DNA of 23,460 nucleotides, from positions 1 to 23,460 of the forward strand of contig JBGTKC010000125.1 of the NCBI GenBank assembly GCA_041744755.1, written 5' to 3'. Below are positions 1 to 10,110 of this stretch, in pieces. The notes beneath the pieces are model-generated. The model saw only the letters and a program-made list of their open reading frames with translations, did not search any database and was not told the DNA's origin. The DNA comes from CALDTK01 sp041744755 (lineage in GTDB: Bacteria > Bacteroidota > Bacteroidia > Chitinophagales > Saprospiraceae). Position numbers and translations under genes: made by a program. Each line of letters starts with the position of its first letter. Position 1 is the first letter of the stretch.

Positions 1-241
1 TAGTACGAGAGGACCGGGTCGGACGCACCGCTAGTGTACCGGTTGTGGCGCCAGCTGCACCGCCGGGTAGCTATGTGCGGGACGGATAAGCGCTGAAGGC
101 ATCTAAGCGCGAAGCCGGCCACAAGATGAGTGCTCCATTGCCGCAGGGCATGTAGGGCCGTGGGAGACGACCACGTCGATAGGCTATAGGTCGAAGTGTG
201 GTAACACACGCAGCCGAGTAGTACTAATCGCCCGAAAGCTT
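1..241 (+). rRNA. 23S ribosomal RNA, 3' end (partial)
   Basis: The window opens inside domain VI of 23S rRNA. The sarcin-ricin loop core AGTACGAGAGGACCG is at positions 3-17 and the usual GTACTAATCGCCCGAAAGC tail is near 221-239. The 5' part lies outside the window. The exact 3' end is uncertain by a few bases because it is set by pairing with the missing 5' end. A 5S gene follows, so this is the distal part of an rRNA operon. Confidence 0.96.
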
Positions 242-356
242 CCTTTAATTTGTTTACGACCTCACGGTCACAACCTGATTATTCCAATATCCTTGTCAAC
301 GCCACACGCTCCGTGCGTGCCGCAAACTATTGAGTCAACGGACTCAACAAAAATTA

Positions 357-468
<112 letters not shown>

Positions 469-480
469 TTTTAAGATCGT

Positions 481-525
481 AAAGGGTCGTCCAGCACTTG
501 TGTCGGGCGGCCCTTTCGTCGTTTA
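481..525 (+). terminator. rRNA operon intrinsic terminator
   Basis: AAAGGGTCGTCC (481-492) pairs with GGGCGGCCCTTT (505-516) to form a 12-bp stem with two G-T pairs, followed by CGTCGTTT. The AAAGGG...CCCTTTCG form is typical of rRNA operon terminators. A weaker second hairpin, AGTCGG (532-537) with CCGACT (546-551), lies just downstream and has no T tract. Confidence 0.85.
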
Positions 526-637
526 GGGTCTAGTCGGTATCCTACCCGACTGCTTGCGCTGCACCCTCCCGCCGGCTTTCCTCGTTACTCCCTTCATCTT
601 CGCGGACGCGACAACCTCGCCTAAGCCTATTCCGATT

Positions 638-3600
638 GTGCCGAAGCCCGTCCCCCCTTCTTTCTGTCTCTTTCCTGGACGCTATCGCACCCTGACGCTC
701 GTGGCGCTTGCGTTGTCCAGTCTGGGTAGGCTCCAGGCCCAGCGTCCGACTTGGCAACAGCAGGCCGACTACGAGATAGATGTGACCCTCGATCCCGCCG
801 GCCACACGCTCCGTGCCAGCGGAACTATCGTCTACCACAATAACAGTCCCGAATCCCTTGACTCTATTCCGCTGCAGCTCTGGGCGAATGCCTACGCACA
901 CCGGGATAGTCCATACGCCAAACAAGTCCGTCGCTACGGGAAGACCGACTTTGCATTTGCCCCCGAAAGCGCCCTCGGCGGCTACCGAAGCCTGACAATC
1001 AGTGGTGCCGAAGTGGCGAGAAGCTCATCACCTAATCCAGAACTCCTCTGGGTGCATCTCGTCAACCCGGTACGCTCCGGCGATAGCGTCGCTATTGCCT
1101 TCAGCTACTCCCTGCGCGTCCCAATGACCTTCAGTCGCATGGGCCGCGATGCTGGCGCTTATCAGATCACGCAGTGGTATCCGAAAGTAGCGCTCTATGA
1201 CCAGGAAGGCTGGCATCCGCTGCCGTACCTCGACTTCGGTGAGTTCTTCAATGACTTTGGCAACTATAAGGTCTCGGTCACGGTACCAAGCAACGGTATT
1301 GTCGCGGCAACCGGAGCGCTCGTCAATGCGGAAGGGCAGACGGCGATTGAGGCCAGATTGCTCGAGACCCAAACCGATACGCTGCGTATTGACACGCTCA
1401 AGTACGGCACCGATTCCGTCACTTTTGTATATGAGGCAAGGGACGTGACCGACTTCGCCTGGTTTGTCAATAGTCGCTTCCGTATCGGTCGGGCCGAGGC
1501 CAAGCTCGACGATCGGAGCATTCCCGCCTATGCCTTCTACCAGGCCGCGGAGGCGGCGCAGTGGCACTCGGCCGCCGGCTACATCGCTCGCGCCGCCGCT
1601 TACGCCGACAGCCTAATCGGCGCTTACCCACACCCGCACATCACCGCTGTCTCAGCTCCGCTGGGCGTCGGGGGCGGGATGGAGTACCCGATGATCACGG
1701 TGATTGGCGCTACCGCTACAGTCCGCGAACTCGATGAGGTCCTGGCCCACGAAGCGTTCCATAACTGGTTTGCCCTCTCGATCGCTACCAACGAGCGCGC
1801 GCACGCCTGGATGGACGAGGGGCTGACCTCCTGGCTCGAGCACCGGTACATGAACCGGTACTACGGCGAGAGCGGGGGCCTACTCGCGGAGACCTTGCCG
1901 GAGTTCCTCATCGGCGAGAGCCGCTATGCCGAGGGATCGCTGCTGCAGAGCGTTTTGGCGAAAGCCGCCCGCCACCCCGCCCCCGATACCCACAGCGATA
2001 GCCTTACACAACTCGGTTACGGATACGCGGCCTACACCCAACCTCAGCACCTGTTCGACTTCCTGGAATTCGTCATCGGGCGCAGCGAGCTCGACCGCCT
2101 GATCGCTGGCTACTACGCCCGCTGGGAGTTCGGACACCCCGGACCGCGCGACCTACAGGCAGCGCTCGGCGGTGAAAAGGTGGCCTGGCTCTTCGACGAC
2201 CTGCTACTCGACAATAAGGTGCCCGACTATCAGCTACAAAAAGTGACGCGCGACGGCGCTCTAGTAAGTTTCGAGATCGAGAACCACGGTGACGCGGCGA
2301 GCCCCGTCATCCTCGCCTACCAAATGCCGGACGAGACCTACGTGGAGTCGGTGACGATGCCCGGTTTCCTCGGGACGCAAAGCTTTCAGCTGAGCGTACC
2401 CGAGGAGGCTCAACGGGTGGCGATCGACCCGTACCTACGCTCGCCGGAGGTGAATCGGGCGGACAACTACCGCAAGGTGGAAGGTAGCAGGGGGAGTGGA
2501 CTCGCCACCGTGTTCAGCCTCGCGCCTCGCCTCGGCGACCCGTCGAAACGGACGTTCGGCCTCCTGCCCCTGCTTACGTTCAATGAGGCTGACAAGTTGG
2601 CGATCGGCGCCGCGCTGCACAACTACACCCTCGACGTCGGCGCCCTCCGCTTTTACGTCGCACCGCAGATCACGACGCGTGACGCCTCGCCCGTCGGCGT
2701 AGCGGGACTAAAGTACAGCATTTACAAGCGCGACAGCTGGTGGCGCGAGATGGAGTATGGAGCGAGCGTTCGTACGTACCACTACGACTACAACGATAAC
2801 TACGATTTCAGCGAGCGTTTTACGAGGGTGACGGCCACTGTCAACCTGCTGCTCGCGAGTGACCCAGGCCTGCGCACAGACCAGCGTATCGAGCTGACGA
2901 CACATCTAGTCGATCAGCGCTACGCGCGCGGAATTAGCGTAGCGAGGCAAGAATTCACGAAGGAGAGCCGGGAGTACCACGTGGAGGAGGCCGCGTACCA
3001 GCTCGAGCACCGCGATCCGATTACGCCCTGGAAGACGCGCGTGGCCTTCGAGACCGGGGCGGAGTACGGCCGGTTTTCGGGTACGCTCGACTACGGCGTT
3101 CGCTACCAAGAGGCCGCTAATTTCGTGCGTTTCCGCCTGTTCGCGGGGGTGTTCGCCTTTCGGCAAAACCCGCAGATCCGCGCGTTTCTATTGCCTAACG
3201 GGATCACTGGATTCGGTCGTGATCAGAATGATTACACCTTCACGGAAAATCTCGTCAACCGCGCCGAGCCGAGCAACCAGTACTTCGTGCGCGATGGGTC
3301 GCTGACGCTGCCGTTTACCCTCACGCAGTCCGGCAGCGACACCTGGCTCACGAGTCTCTCGGTGACGGTGGATGCGCCGATTAAACTGCCGGTGTTCGAC
3401 CTGCGGGCGTACGGAGACCTGGCGGTGTTCCCGAACCAACGCCCGACTCAGAACGGCGTACTGGCCCCGGCTACCGCAGGTCTGCGGATCGTATTCCCGC
3501 GGGAGCTAGCCTCCATCAGCTTCCCCCTTTACAACAGCGCGTTCGTCAGGGAGAGTCTCGTTTTCACGAAAGTGGGCGCGAAGTACCGAGAGCGAATCGC

Positions 3601-3661
3601 GCTGCGCCTAGACCTTGCAAAGGTTAATCTCGATGAGTTGCTCAGAGAGTTTCGGGGCTGA
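638..3661 (+). CDS. M1 family metallopeptidase with C-terminal beta-rich (putative outer-membrane) region
   Basis: This is a zinc aminopeptidase of the M1 (gluzincin) family, expected to act on peptides outside the cytoplasm. The exopeptidase-type motif GGGMEYP is at residues 345-351. The zinc motif HEAFH is at 371-375, and the third ligand E394 (in MDEGLTSWLE) lies 18 residues later, the canonical HExxH-x18-E spacing. A hydrophobic stretch ending in LQAQ near residue 32 looks like a signal peptide. After about residue 600 the family similarity ends. The remaining ~400 residues alternate aromatic/hydrophobic and polar positions and read like beta strands of an outer-membrane barrel; this is inferred from composition only. 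I chose the GTG at 638 because it gives a plausible signal peptide and leaves promoter room after the terminator. An in-frame TTG at 554 is the alternative. It converges with the M16 gene 19 bp away. Confidence 0.88.
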   Translation: MPKPVPPSFCLFPGRYRTLTLVALALSSLGRLQAQRPTWQQQADYEIDVTLDPAGHTLRASGTIVYHNNSPESLDSIPLQLWANAYAHRDSPYAKQVRRYGKTDFAFAPESALGGYRSLTISGAEVARSSSPNPELLWVHLVNPVRSGDSVAIAFSYSLRVPMTFSRMGRDAGAYQITQWYPKVALYDQEGWHPLPYLDFGEFFNDFGNYKVSVTVPSNGIVAATGALVNAEGQTAIEARLLETQTDTLRIDTLKYGTDSVTFVYEARDVTDFAWFVNSRFRIGRAEAKLDDRSIPAYAFYQAAEAAQWHSAAGYIARAAAYADSLIGAYPHPHITAVSAPLGVGGGMEYPMITVIGATATVRELDEVLAHEAFHNWFALSIATNERAHAWMDEGLTSWLEHRYMNRYYGESGGLLAETLPEFLIGESRYAEGSLLQSVLAKAARHPAPDTHSDSLTQLGYGYAAYTQPQHLFDFLEFVIGRSELDRLIAGYYARWEFGHPGPRDLQAALGGEKVAWLFDDLLLDNKVPDYQLQKVTRDGALVSFEIENHGDAASPVILAYQMPDETYVESVTMPGFLGTQSFQLSVPEEAQRVAIDPYLRSPEVNRADNYRKVEGSRGSGLATVFSLAPRLGDPSKRTFGLLPLLTFNEADKLAIGAALHNYTLDVGALRFYVAPQITTRDASPVGVAGLKYSIYKRDSWWREMEYGASVRTYHYDYNDNYDFSERFTRVTATVNLLLASDPGLRTDQRIELTTHLVDQRYARGISVARQEFTKESREYHVEEAAYQLEHRDPITPWKTRVAFETGAEYGRFSGTLDYGVRYQEAANFVRFRLFAGVFAFRQNPQIRAFLLPNGITGFGRDQNDYTFTENLVNRAEPSNQYFVRDGSLTLPFTLTQSGSDTWLTSLSVTVDAPIKLPVFDLRAYGDLAVFPNQRPTQNGVLAPATAGLRIVFPRELASISFPLYNSAFVRESLVFTKVGAKYRERIALRLDLAKVNLDELLREFRG
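1952..1966 (+). repeat. GTTTT mini-hairpin element 1
   Basis: GTTTTGGCGAAAGCC; stem GGC/GCC, loop GAAA. Sense strand of the M1 peptidase, codons 439-443 (VLAKA). Confidence 0.9.
3155..3169 (-). repeat. GTTTT mini-hairpin element 2
   Basis: GTTTTGCCGAAAGGC; stem GCC/GGC, loop GAAA. Antisense in the C-terminal beta-rich region of the M1 peptidase, encoding AFRQN. Confidence 0.9.
3560..3574 (+). repeat. GTTTT mini-hairpin element 3
   Basis: GTTTTCACGAAAGTG; stem CAC/GTG, loop GAAA. Sense in the M1 peptidase, encoding VFTKV near the C-terminus. The only CAC stem seen. Confidence 0.85.
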
Positions 3662-3680
3662 GGCTCGAGACCGCAGAGCG

Positions 3681-4964
3681 CTACTCCACCAACTCCGCCG
3701 CCCTGGCCAACGGCAGCTTTTCCCCCTTGGCCGTCGCGCGGTAGTAGAGCGTGCTCTGCCGCTCAGGCTTCAGATACTCAGCCGCTACCCGCTTGATGTC
3801 CTCCGCGGTGACGTTGGCGTATAGCTCATCCTCGGTGTTGATCAAGTCCACATCGCCAATCCCCTCGTAGAAGGCTAGATTGATGGCCTTATTCACGATG
3901 CTCAACTCGCTGAACAGCATACTAGCCTCTAGCTTATTCTTGATCTTCTGGAGCTCGATGGCGGGGACGAGGTCATCCACCAACAGCGTGAGCTCCTCTT
4001 CGATGGCGCGCTTCAAATCTTCTAGGGACACACCGTCGCGAGGCTTCGACTCCAGGACGATAAGTCCCGGGTCATCCGTCCCCGTGATGTAGCAATCGAT
4101 CGTTACGGCCAACTCGCGCTCCTTGAGCAGGCGGCGGTAGAGGCGACTCGAACTTCCCTCGGCCAGTACGTCGGTAAGCAAGTCGATCGCGTAGAAGTCC
4201 TCGTGCATCCGCCCGGGCATAGCGTAGGTGAGGAAGAGGCTATCGACCGCCACCGGAGCTTCGACGGTCACCTCGCGCGGCTCGCTTTGCGCTGGCTCGA
4301 CGGGGAGCTGGCGTGCGCCGGGGGAGGTGGTCGGGAGCTTACCGAAGTACTCGGTCACCGTGCGGTGGATCTCGTCGGCGTGCACGGCGCCGGCCACGAC
4401 GACGATTGCGTTGCCGGCGTGGTAGTAGCGCTGATAGAAGTCACGGACCTCCTCCAGGTTAGCCTCGGCCACGTGCCGCATCTCGAGCCCGATCGTCGGC
4501 CAGCGGTACGGGTGCTCGCGGTAGGTCAAGGCAGAGAGGTGGTGCCAGGCGTCGCCGTAGGGCTCGTTGAGGCAGGTCTCCTTGAACTCCTCTAGCACCA
4601 CTTTACGCTGCGTGTCCAACTCCGCCGCCGAGATCGTGAGGTAGCCCATCCGATCGGCCTCTAACCAGAGCGCCGTATCGATGTTGACGGCCGGCACCGA
4701 GACGTGGAAGTTGGTAAGGTCGGTATTGGTGAAGGCGTTGTTCTCGCCGCCGGCCAGCTGGATTGGGTCATCGTAGTCCGGCGCGTGCTCCGAGCCGCCG
4801 AACATCAGGTGCTCGAAGAGGTGCGCGAAGCCCGTCCGCTCCGGGCTCTCGTCCCGCGAGCCGACGTCGTACTGCACGCTGAGCGCCGCCATCGGTGTGG
4901 AGTGGTCCTCGTGGACGATGAGGCGGAGGCCATTCTCGAGGACGAAGCGCTGGTAGTCGATCAT
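3681..4964 (-). CDS. M16 family zinc peptidase (single-unit, about 427 aa)
   Basis: This is an insulinase/processing-protease-type metallopeptidase. The inverted zinc motif HLFEH is at residues 48-52, followed by LAGGENNAFTN (70-80), and the VLEEFKE segment (123-129) should supply the third metal ligand. The N-terminus MIDYQRFVLENGLRL is typical of M16B. At 427 aa it is a single active unit, which normally pairs as a dimer. No signal peptide follows the ATG at 4964; upstream extension of the frame is low-complexity and not family-like, so I start at 4964. It converges with the M1 peptidase and diverges from mutB. A second, double-length M16 peptidase lies at 11688-14564. No hairpin element lies in this gene. 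Confidence 0.9.
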   Translation of the reverse strand: MIDYQRFVLENGLRLIVHEDHSTPMAALSVQYDVGSRDESPERTGFAHLFEHLMFGGSEHAPDYDDPIQLAGGENNAFTNTDLTNFHVSVPAVNIDTALWLEADRMGYLTISAAELDTQRKVVLEEFKETCLNEPYGDAWHHLSALTYREHPYRWPTIGLEMRHVAEANLEEVRDFYQRYYHAGNAIVVVAGAVHADEIHRTVTEYFGKLPTTSPGARQLPVEPAQSEPREVTVEAPVAVDSLFLTYAMPGRMHEDFYAIDLLTDVLAEGSSSRLYRRLLKERELAVTIDCYITGTDDPGLIVLESKPRDGVSLEDLKRAIEEELTLLVDDLVPAIELQKIKNKLEASMLFSELSIVNKAINLAFYEGIGDVDLINTEDELYANVTAEDIKRVAAEYLKPERQSTLYYRATAKGEKLPLARAAELVE

Positions 4965-5017
4965 GCAGGGGGATAAACGTACAGGAGGGGATTTTGGTGG
5001 GGCGGGCGAGAGCGCGA

Positions 5018-5038
5018 GCGCTTTATCGAAGAAAGCGC
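5018..5038. promoter_or_regulatory. Perfect inverted repeat upstream of mutB (possible operator)
   Basis: GCGCTTT (5018-5024) and AAAGCGC (5032-5038) are perfect complements around a 7-nt centre. The repeat lies 39 bp before the mutB ATG in the divergent M16/mutB spacer. Placement suits a repressor site, but regulation is inferred only. Confidence 0.3.
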
Positions 5039-5076
5039 ACACATCATCTTCCGCGGCTAGCCCCGACCTTCGGGCC

Positions 5077-7176
<2,100 letters not shown>

Positions 7177-7194
7177 GCGGCCTGATAGCTATGG

Positions 7195-7698
7195 CTAATC
7201 CAGCGCATCCGCCGCCTCCACCAGCACATTCCCCAGCGCCGTTACCGCCGAGTTGTCGGCATCATCGCCGGCCTGCAAAGTCTCGCGCGCCAGGATCTCG
7301 AGGACCTCACTCACGCGTCTTTTGTCGATCGGGGACTTGGCCAGCTCCGCTTTTAGTTTGACGAGGTTCTCGACCAGGATATCGGAGTCGTCCACGATGA
7401 GGTTGCCGCGCAACGTGCCGATCCATTTGTCGATCGTCTCCTGCGCGGCCGAGATCGGGAGTTGCAGCAGGCCCCCGGCGACTTCTACCGCGGTGATCGT
7501 TTCCTGGGGGGAGGTTAGGGCAGGCGGGGCAGTGGGCGCTGGACGCTTGGCGTCGGCTGGGGCCACGGCGTTGACGATGTCGCCAGCCTCCTCACTTACT
7601 TCGCGCTTGATCTGGTCGCCTTTCTCTTCGGAGCAGGCGGCAAGCAGGAAGAGGCTCACGAAAAAGAGGGCGAGCAGGCGGGTTTTTGATTTGATCAT
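7195..7698 (-). CDS. Small lipoprotein, unknown function (paralogue of 20805-21263)
   Basis: I do not recognise a named family. The 167-aa product starts with an SPII signal: positively charged n-region, LLALFFVSLFLLAAC, lipobox cysteine at 22. A charged, Ala-rich low-complexity stretch follows, then a conserved-looking helical C-terminal part containing LPISAAQETIDKWIGTL. That part aligns with the lipoprotein at 20805-21263 (LPASAAVSVIDSWSAKL; LKAELAKSPID against LKMELTAANID), so the two are paralogues. The ATG at 7698 gives the signal peptide. It lies 68 bp downstream of the amidohydrolase on the same strand, probably co-transcribed, and converges with mutB at 18 bp. Confidence 0.75.
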   Translation of the reverse strand: MIKSKTRLLALFFVSLFLLAACSEEKGDQIKREVSEEAGDIVNAVAPADAKRPAPTAPPALTSPQETITAVEVAGGLLQLPISAAQETIDKWIGTLRGNLIVDDSDILVENLVKLKAELAKSPIDKRRVSEVLEILARETLQAGDDADNSAVTALGNVLVEAADALD

Positions 7699-7766
7699 GA
7701 TACGCTTGCAACGGACAAACGCAGGGAGGGGTTCGTCGGCGGCCGCCCGCACGAAGTGTCGGCAGC

Positions 7767-9023
7767 TTAGCGAGCGAGAGTACCCTTCACGACGTTTCCG
7801 GCTTGCATGACCCAACTCACCTCCATCATGCGAGCGATGTCTTTGGTAGGGTCGCCCGCGACCGCCACGAGGTCCGCGAGCAAGCCCACGCGTACGGCGC
7901 CAATCTTGTCCTCCAAACGCAGCAGCTCCGCATTGCCCATCGTTGTCGCGCGCAAGGACTGCAGCGGCGTGAGGCCGGCGTCCACCAGCAAGACCAACTC
8001 CCGCGCCTGCGTCCCGTGCGTAAACGGCCCCACGTCACTCCCGACGGCCAGCTTGACGCCTGCATCTACGGCCTGTTTTAGCGTAAGCTGTTTTGCGAGC
8101 AATCGCTCCGGCACCGGCGCCTTGCCGTCCCAACCGCGGTAGCGCTCCACGGCCTCCACGACGGCTAGCGTCGGGCAAAGGTAGACGTCATTCTCGACCA
8201 TCGCCCGCCATACCTCGGGTGTGCCCTCGTCGCCATGCTCGATCGAGCGGACGCCTGCGCGCGAGGCCCGCAGCATAGCCTCCGGAGTGTAAGCGTGCGC
8301 GGCCACGTCACGGCCTGTCCCACGGGCCGTCTCCACGATACTCCGCATCTCGGCTTCCGTAAAGCTCGGCAACATCTGGCCGTACGGCCCCAGTCGACCG
8401 TCCGCGTAGAACTTAATCCAGTCCGCGCCGCCGCCGATCTGTTGCCGGGTCACACTAACGAGCGAGGCGCCGTCGGCCTCCTCGGCCCCGAGCGGTACCT
8501 GCATGTCGGGTCGGAAGCCCTTCGGTCCGTAAGCTCCCGTCGCCACGATCGCCGGACCGGCCACCAGCAGCCGCGGCCCCGGCACGGCCCCCTTCTCGAT
8601 TGCCTGGCGCACGCCCACGTCCGCGTAGCCCGCGCCTTCACTGCCGAGGTCGCGAAGGGTCGTGTAGCCCGCCATCAGCGAGGCCTGCACGTGGATCGCC
8701 GCCCGGGCCGCGCGCTCGCCGATGGATTCTTTCAAGACCTGATCGTTCCACGAAGTCTCGTTGTAGGGGTGCAACAGGATATGTGAGTGGACCTCGATCA
8801 GTCCCGGGAGCAGCGTCATGTCCGCCAGGTCGATGATGGTGGCGCCTTTCGGCAAAACCAGTTTCGGTCCGACCGCCGCGATGGTGTCGGCCTGGACGAG
8901 GACCTCCCAGCCCTCGTGCACGTCCTGTCCGTCGAAGACCCGGGCGGGGCGGAGGAGCGTCTGGGCGCAGAGTTGGAGGGTGGTGAGGGTAAGGATGAGG
9001 GTTGCGAGGAGGCGGAGCGGCAT
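7767..9023 (-). CDS. Secreted metal-dependent amidohydrolase
   Basis: This is a 418-aa amidohydrolase-superfamily enzyme (imidazolonepropionase/prolidase-like group) with an N-terminal signal peptide (MPLRLLATLILTLTTLQLCAQ). Metal-site residues appear in the expected order: HSH at H79/H81, the lysine in DWIKFYADG (K204), H243 in AAHAYTP, H263 in SIEHGDE and D330 in VGSDVGPF. The N- and C-terminal strands (LVLPKGATIIDL; GLLADLVAV) form the usual small beta domain. The true substrate cannot be read from sequence; hydrolysis of a cyclic amide or dipeptide is the family norm. It starts 37 bp downstream of the toxin-like gene on the same strand. Confidence 0.88.
   Translation of the reverse strand: MPLRLLATLILTLTTLQLCAQTLLRPARVFDGQDVHEGWEVLVQADTIAAVGPKLVLPKGATIIDLADMTLLPGLIEVHSHILLHPYNETSWNDQVLKESIGERAARAAIHVQASLMAGYTTLRDLGSEGAGYADVGVRQAIEKGAVPGPRLLVAGPAIVATGAYGPKGFRPDMQVPLGAEEADGASLVSVTRQQIGGGADWIKFYADGRLGPYGQMLPSFTEAEMRSIVETARGTGRDVAAHAYTPEAMLRASRAGVRSIEHGDEGTPEVWRAMVENDVYLCPTLAVVEAVERYRGWDGKAPVPERLLAKQLTLKQAVDAGVKLAVGSDVGPFTHGTQARELVLLVDAGLTPLQSLRATTMGNAELLRLEDKIGAVRVGLLADLVAVAGDPTKDIARMMEVSWVMQAGNVVKGTLAR
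8075..8089 (+). repeat. GTTTT mini-hairpin element 7
   Basis: GTTTTAGCGTAAGCT; stem AGC/GCT, loop GTAA. Antisense in the amidohydrolase, codons 312-317, directly abutting element 8. Confidence 0.8.
8090..8106 (+). repeat. GTTTT mini-hairpin element 8 (4-bp stem)
   Basis: GTTTTGCGAGCAATCGC; stem GCGA/TCGC, loop GCAA. Antisense in the amidohydrolase, codons 306-311. This is the only copy with a 4-bp stem and an A-T closing pair. Confidence 0.7.
8844..8858 (-). repeat. GTTTT mini-hairpin element 9
   Basis: GTTTTGCCGAAAGGC. Sense in the amidohydrolase, codons 56-60 (VLPKG), in the N-terminal beta domain. Confidence 0.9.
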
Positions 9024-9060
9024 GGCGGCAAGCTAGAGCCGCTGGTCGGCACATGTGTGG

Positions 9061-9423
9061 CTATTGCCTAGACTCGCCTCCTACTGCGTCATTGTTGGTA
9101 TCGCCCAAGGTTTCGAGCATTGCCGTTAGCTGCGCCTTGCTGATGGAGCTCTGCTCCGACTTGTCGTAGATGTCGAGCAGGTAGACGATTTCTTCATCGA
9201 CAAAAACCGTCGTGATGACCCGAGCACCACCAGATTTGCCCCTCCCTTTACTCTTAATCGCGAGGCGGATTTTGTAGCAATTTGGCATGAGCAGAGTACC
9301 CTGGGTCGGGTCCGAAGCTAGGGAGCCGACCAACGCGCGTATTTCTGCGGCGAGCGAAGCGTATTTCTTCGTGAGGCGCTTGGCGTGACATTTAAATCCA
9401 GGGGTTAGCTCAACTTCGAGCAT
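9061..9423 (-). CDS. RelE/ParE-like putative toxin, copy 1
   Basis: This 120-aa basic protein resembles RelE/ParE-superfamily toxins (mRNA interferase or gyrase-poison fold). It has an N-terminal helical part rich in Lys/Arg (AKRLTKK), then strands containing YKIRLAIKSKG, SGGARVITTVF and VYLLDIYDKS, followed by a C-terminal helix. The assignment rests on layout and motif flavour, so the cellular target is unknown. The ATG at 9423 is chosen because it aligns the N-terminus with copy 2 and overlaps the preceding antitoxin-like stop by 14 nt, implying translational coupling. The downstream amidohydrolase starts 37 bp later. Confidence 0.65.
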   Translation of the reverse strand: MLEVELTPGFKCHAKRLTKKYASLAAEIRALVGSLASDPTQGTLLMPNCYKIRLAIKSKGRGKSGGARVITTVFVDEEIVYLLDIYDKSEQSSISKAQLTAMLETLGDTNNDAVGGESRQ

Positions 9424-9694
9424 TCCTTGCAATTTCATCAAGCTCGTCTAAGAACTCGCTAACCGGCTGGAACTTGATCTTCCCCGCCCGGTGGTCCTTC
9501 ACCTCTTGAATTGCGCTCTTCATGTCGCGGATCAGCTCGTCCGTTGTCCGGGAGCGGTACTCATCATCGTCTTCGTCCCAGTCGTCTACTTCGTCGGGTG
9601 CGGGTTCGGTGACAGCCTCCACGCCGTCGGTCTGCGCGAGCACGGCGCGCACGCTCTCGAGTTTGTCGTCGGCTACTTTGATGATGAGCGTCAT
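9410..9694 (-). CDS. Putative antitoxin, copy 1 (acidic, 94 aa)
   Basis: This is a small acidic protein immediately before and overlapping the toxin-like gene. It begins MTLIIKVADDKLESVRAVL, has an Asp/Glu-rich middle (DEVDDWDEDDDEY) and ends in a helical stretch with DLIRDMKSAIQEVKDHRAGK-type residues. The order antitoxin then toxin with overlap is typical of type II modules. The N-terminal 30 residues are almost identical to copy 2 while the acidic middle differs. I do not recognise a named antitoxin family; the role is inferred from position. The ATG at 9694 matches the start of copy 2. Confidence 0.6.
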   Translation of the reverse strand: MTLIIKVADDKLESVRAVLAQTDGVEAVTEPAPDEVDDWDEDDDEYRSRTTDELIRDMKSAIQEVKDHRAGKIKFQPVSEFLDELDEIARNARS

Positions 9695-9762
9695 GGCGGT
9701 GGGGATGTGCGGGGTGACGAAGGTAAGCTTCAACAACGACCGCACCATTCGCAAATCCTGCA

Positions 9763-10110
9763 TCACGATCCAGGATCGTCGACGTCGCCAAGTTCCCCGA
9801 GCAACGCCGTCAACTCCGCTTTGCTGATCGAACTGCGTTCGGACTTGTCGTAGATGTCGATGAGGTAGACCTGCTCCTTGTCGACGAAGACCGTCGTGAT
9901 AACGCGGGCGCCGCCGGACTTTCCCTTGCCTTTGCTTTTGATCGTGAGGCGGATTTTATAGCAGCCTTGTTCGATTGGCGTGCCTTGAGTAGGCTCGATT
10001 GCCAGACTGTCGATCAACTGATTGAGATCACTGGCGAGACTCCGGCGTTTCTTCTTCAGGCGTTTTGCTACGCGAAGAAAGTCGGGTAGTGTGCGAACGT
10101 CATAGCTCAC
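9763..10110 (-). CDS. RelE/ParE-like putative toxin, copy 2
   Basis: This 115-aa paralogue of copy 1 shares YKIRLTIKSKGKGKSGG, ARVITTVFVDKEQVYLIDIYD and SERSSISKAELTALL. It has a strongly basic N-terminal helix (RVAKRLKKKRRS). The start is the GTG at 10110, which overlaps the antitoxin-like stop (10100-10102) in GTGAGCTATGA and aligns with the ATG of copy 1. No ATG in this frame gives a sensible N-terminus. The gene is third from last in a leftward cluster antitoxin 2 - toxin 2 - antitoxin 1 - toxin 1. Confidence 0.65.
   Translation of the reverse strand: MSYDVRTLPDFLRVAKRLKKKRRSLASDLNQLIDSLAIEPTQGTPIEQGCYKIRLTIKSKGKGKSGGARVITTVFVDKEQVYLIDIYDKSERSSISKAELTALLGELGDVDDPGS

Noticed and set aside
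242..356. tRNA gene in the 23S-5S spacer
   Set aside because: No T-loop GTTC-type sequence or cloverleaf arms are visible.
9184..9216. Possible element near the T-rich stretch in toxin copy 1
   Set aside because: The arms do not pair next to a GNNA loop and the A run is not adjacent to a stem.
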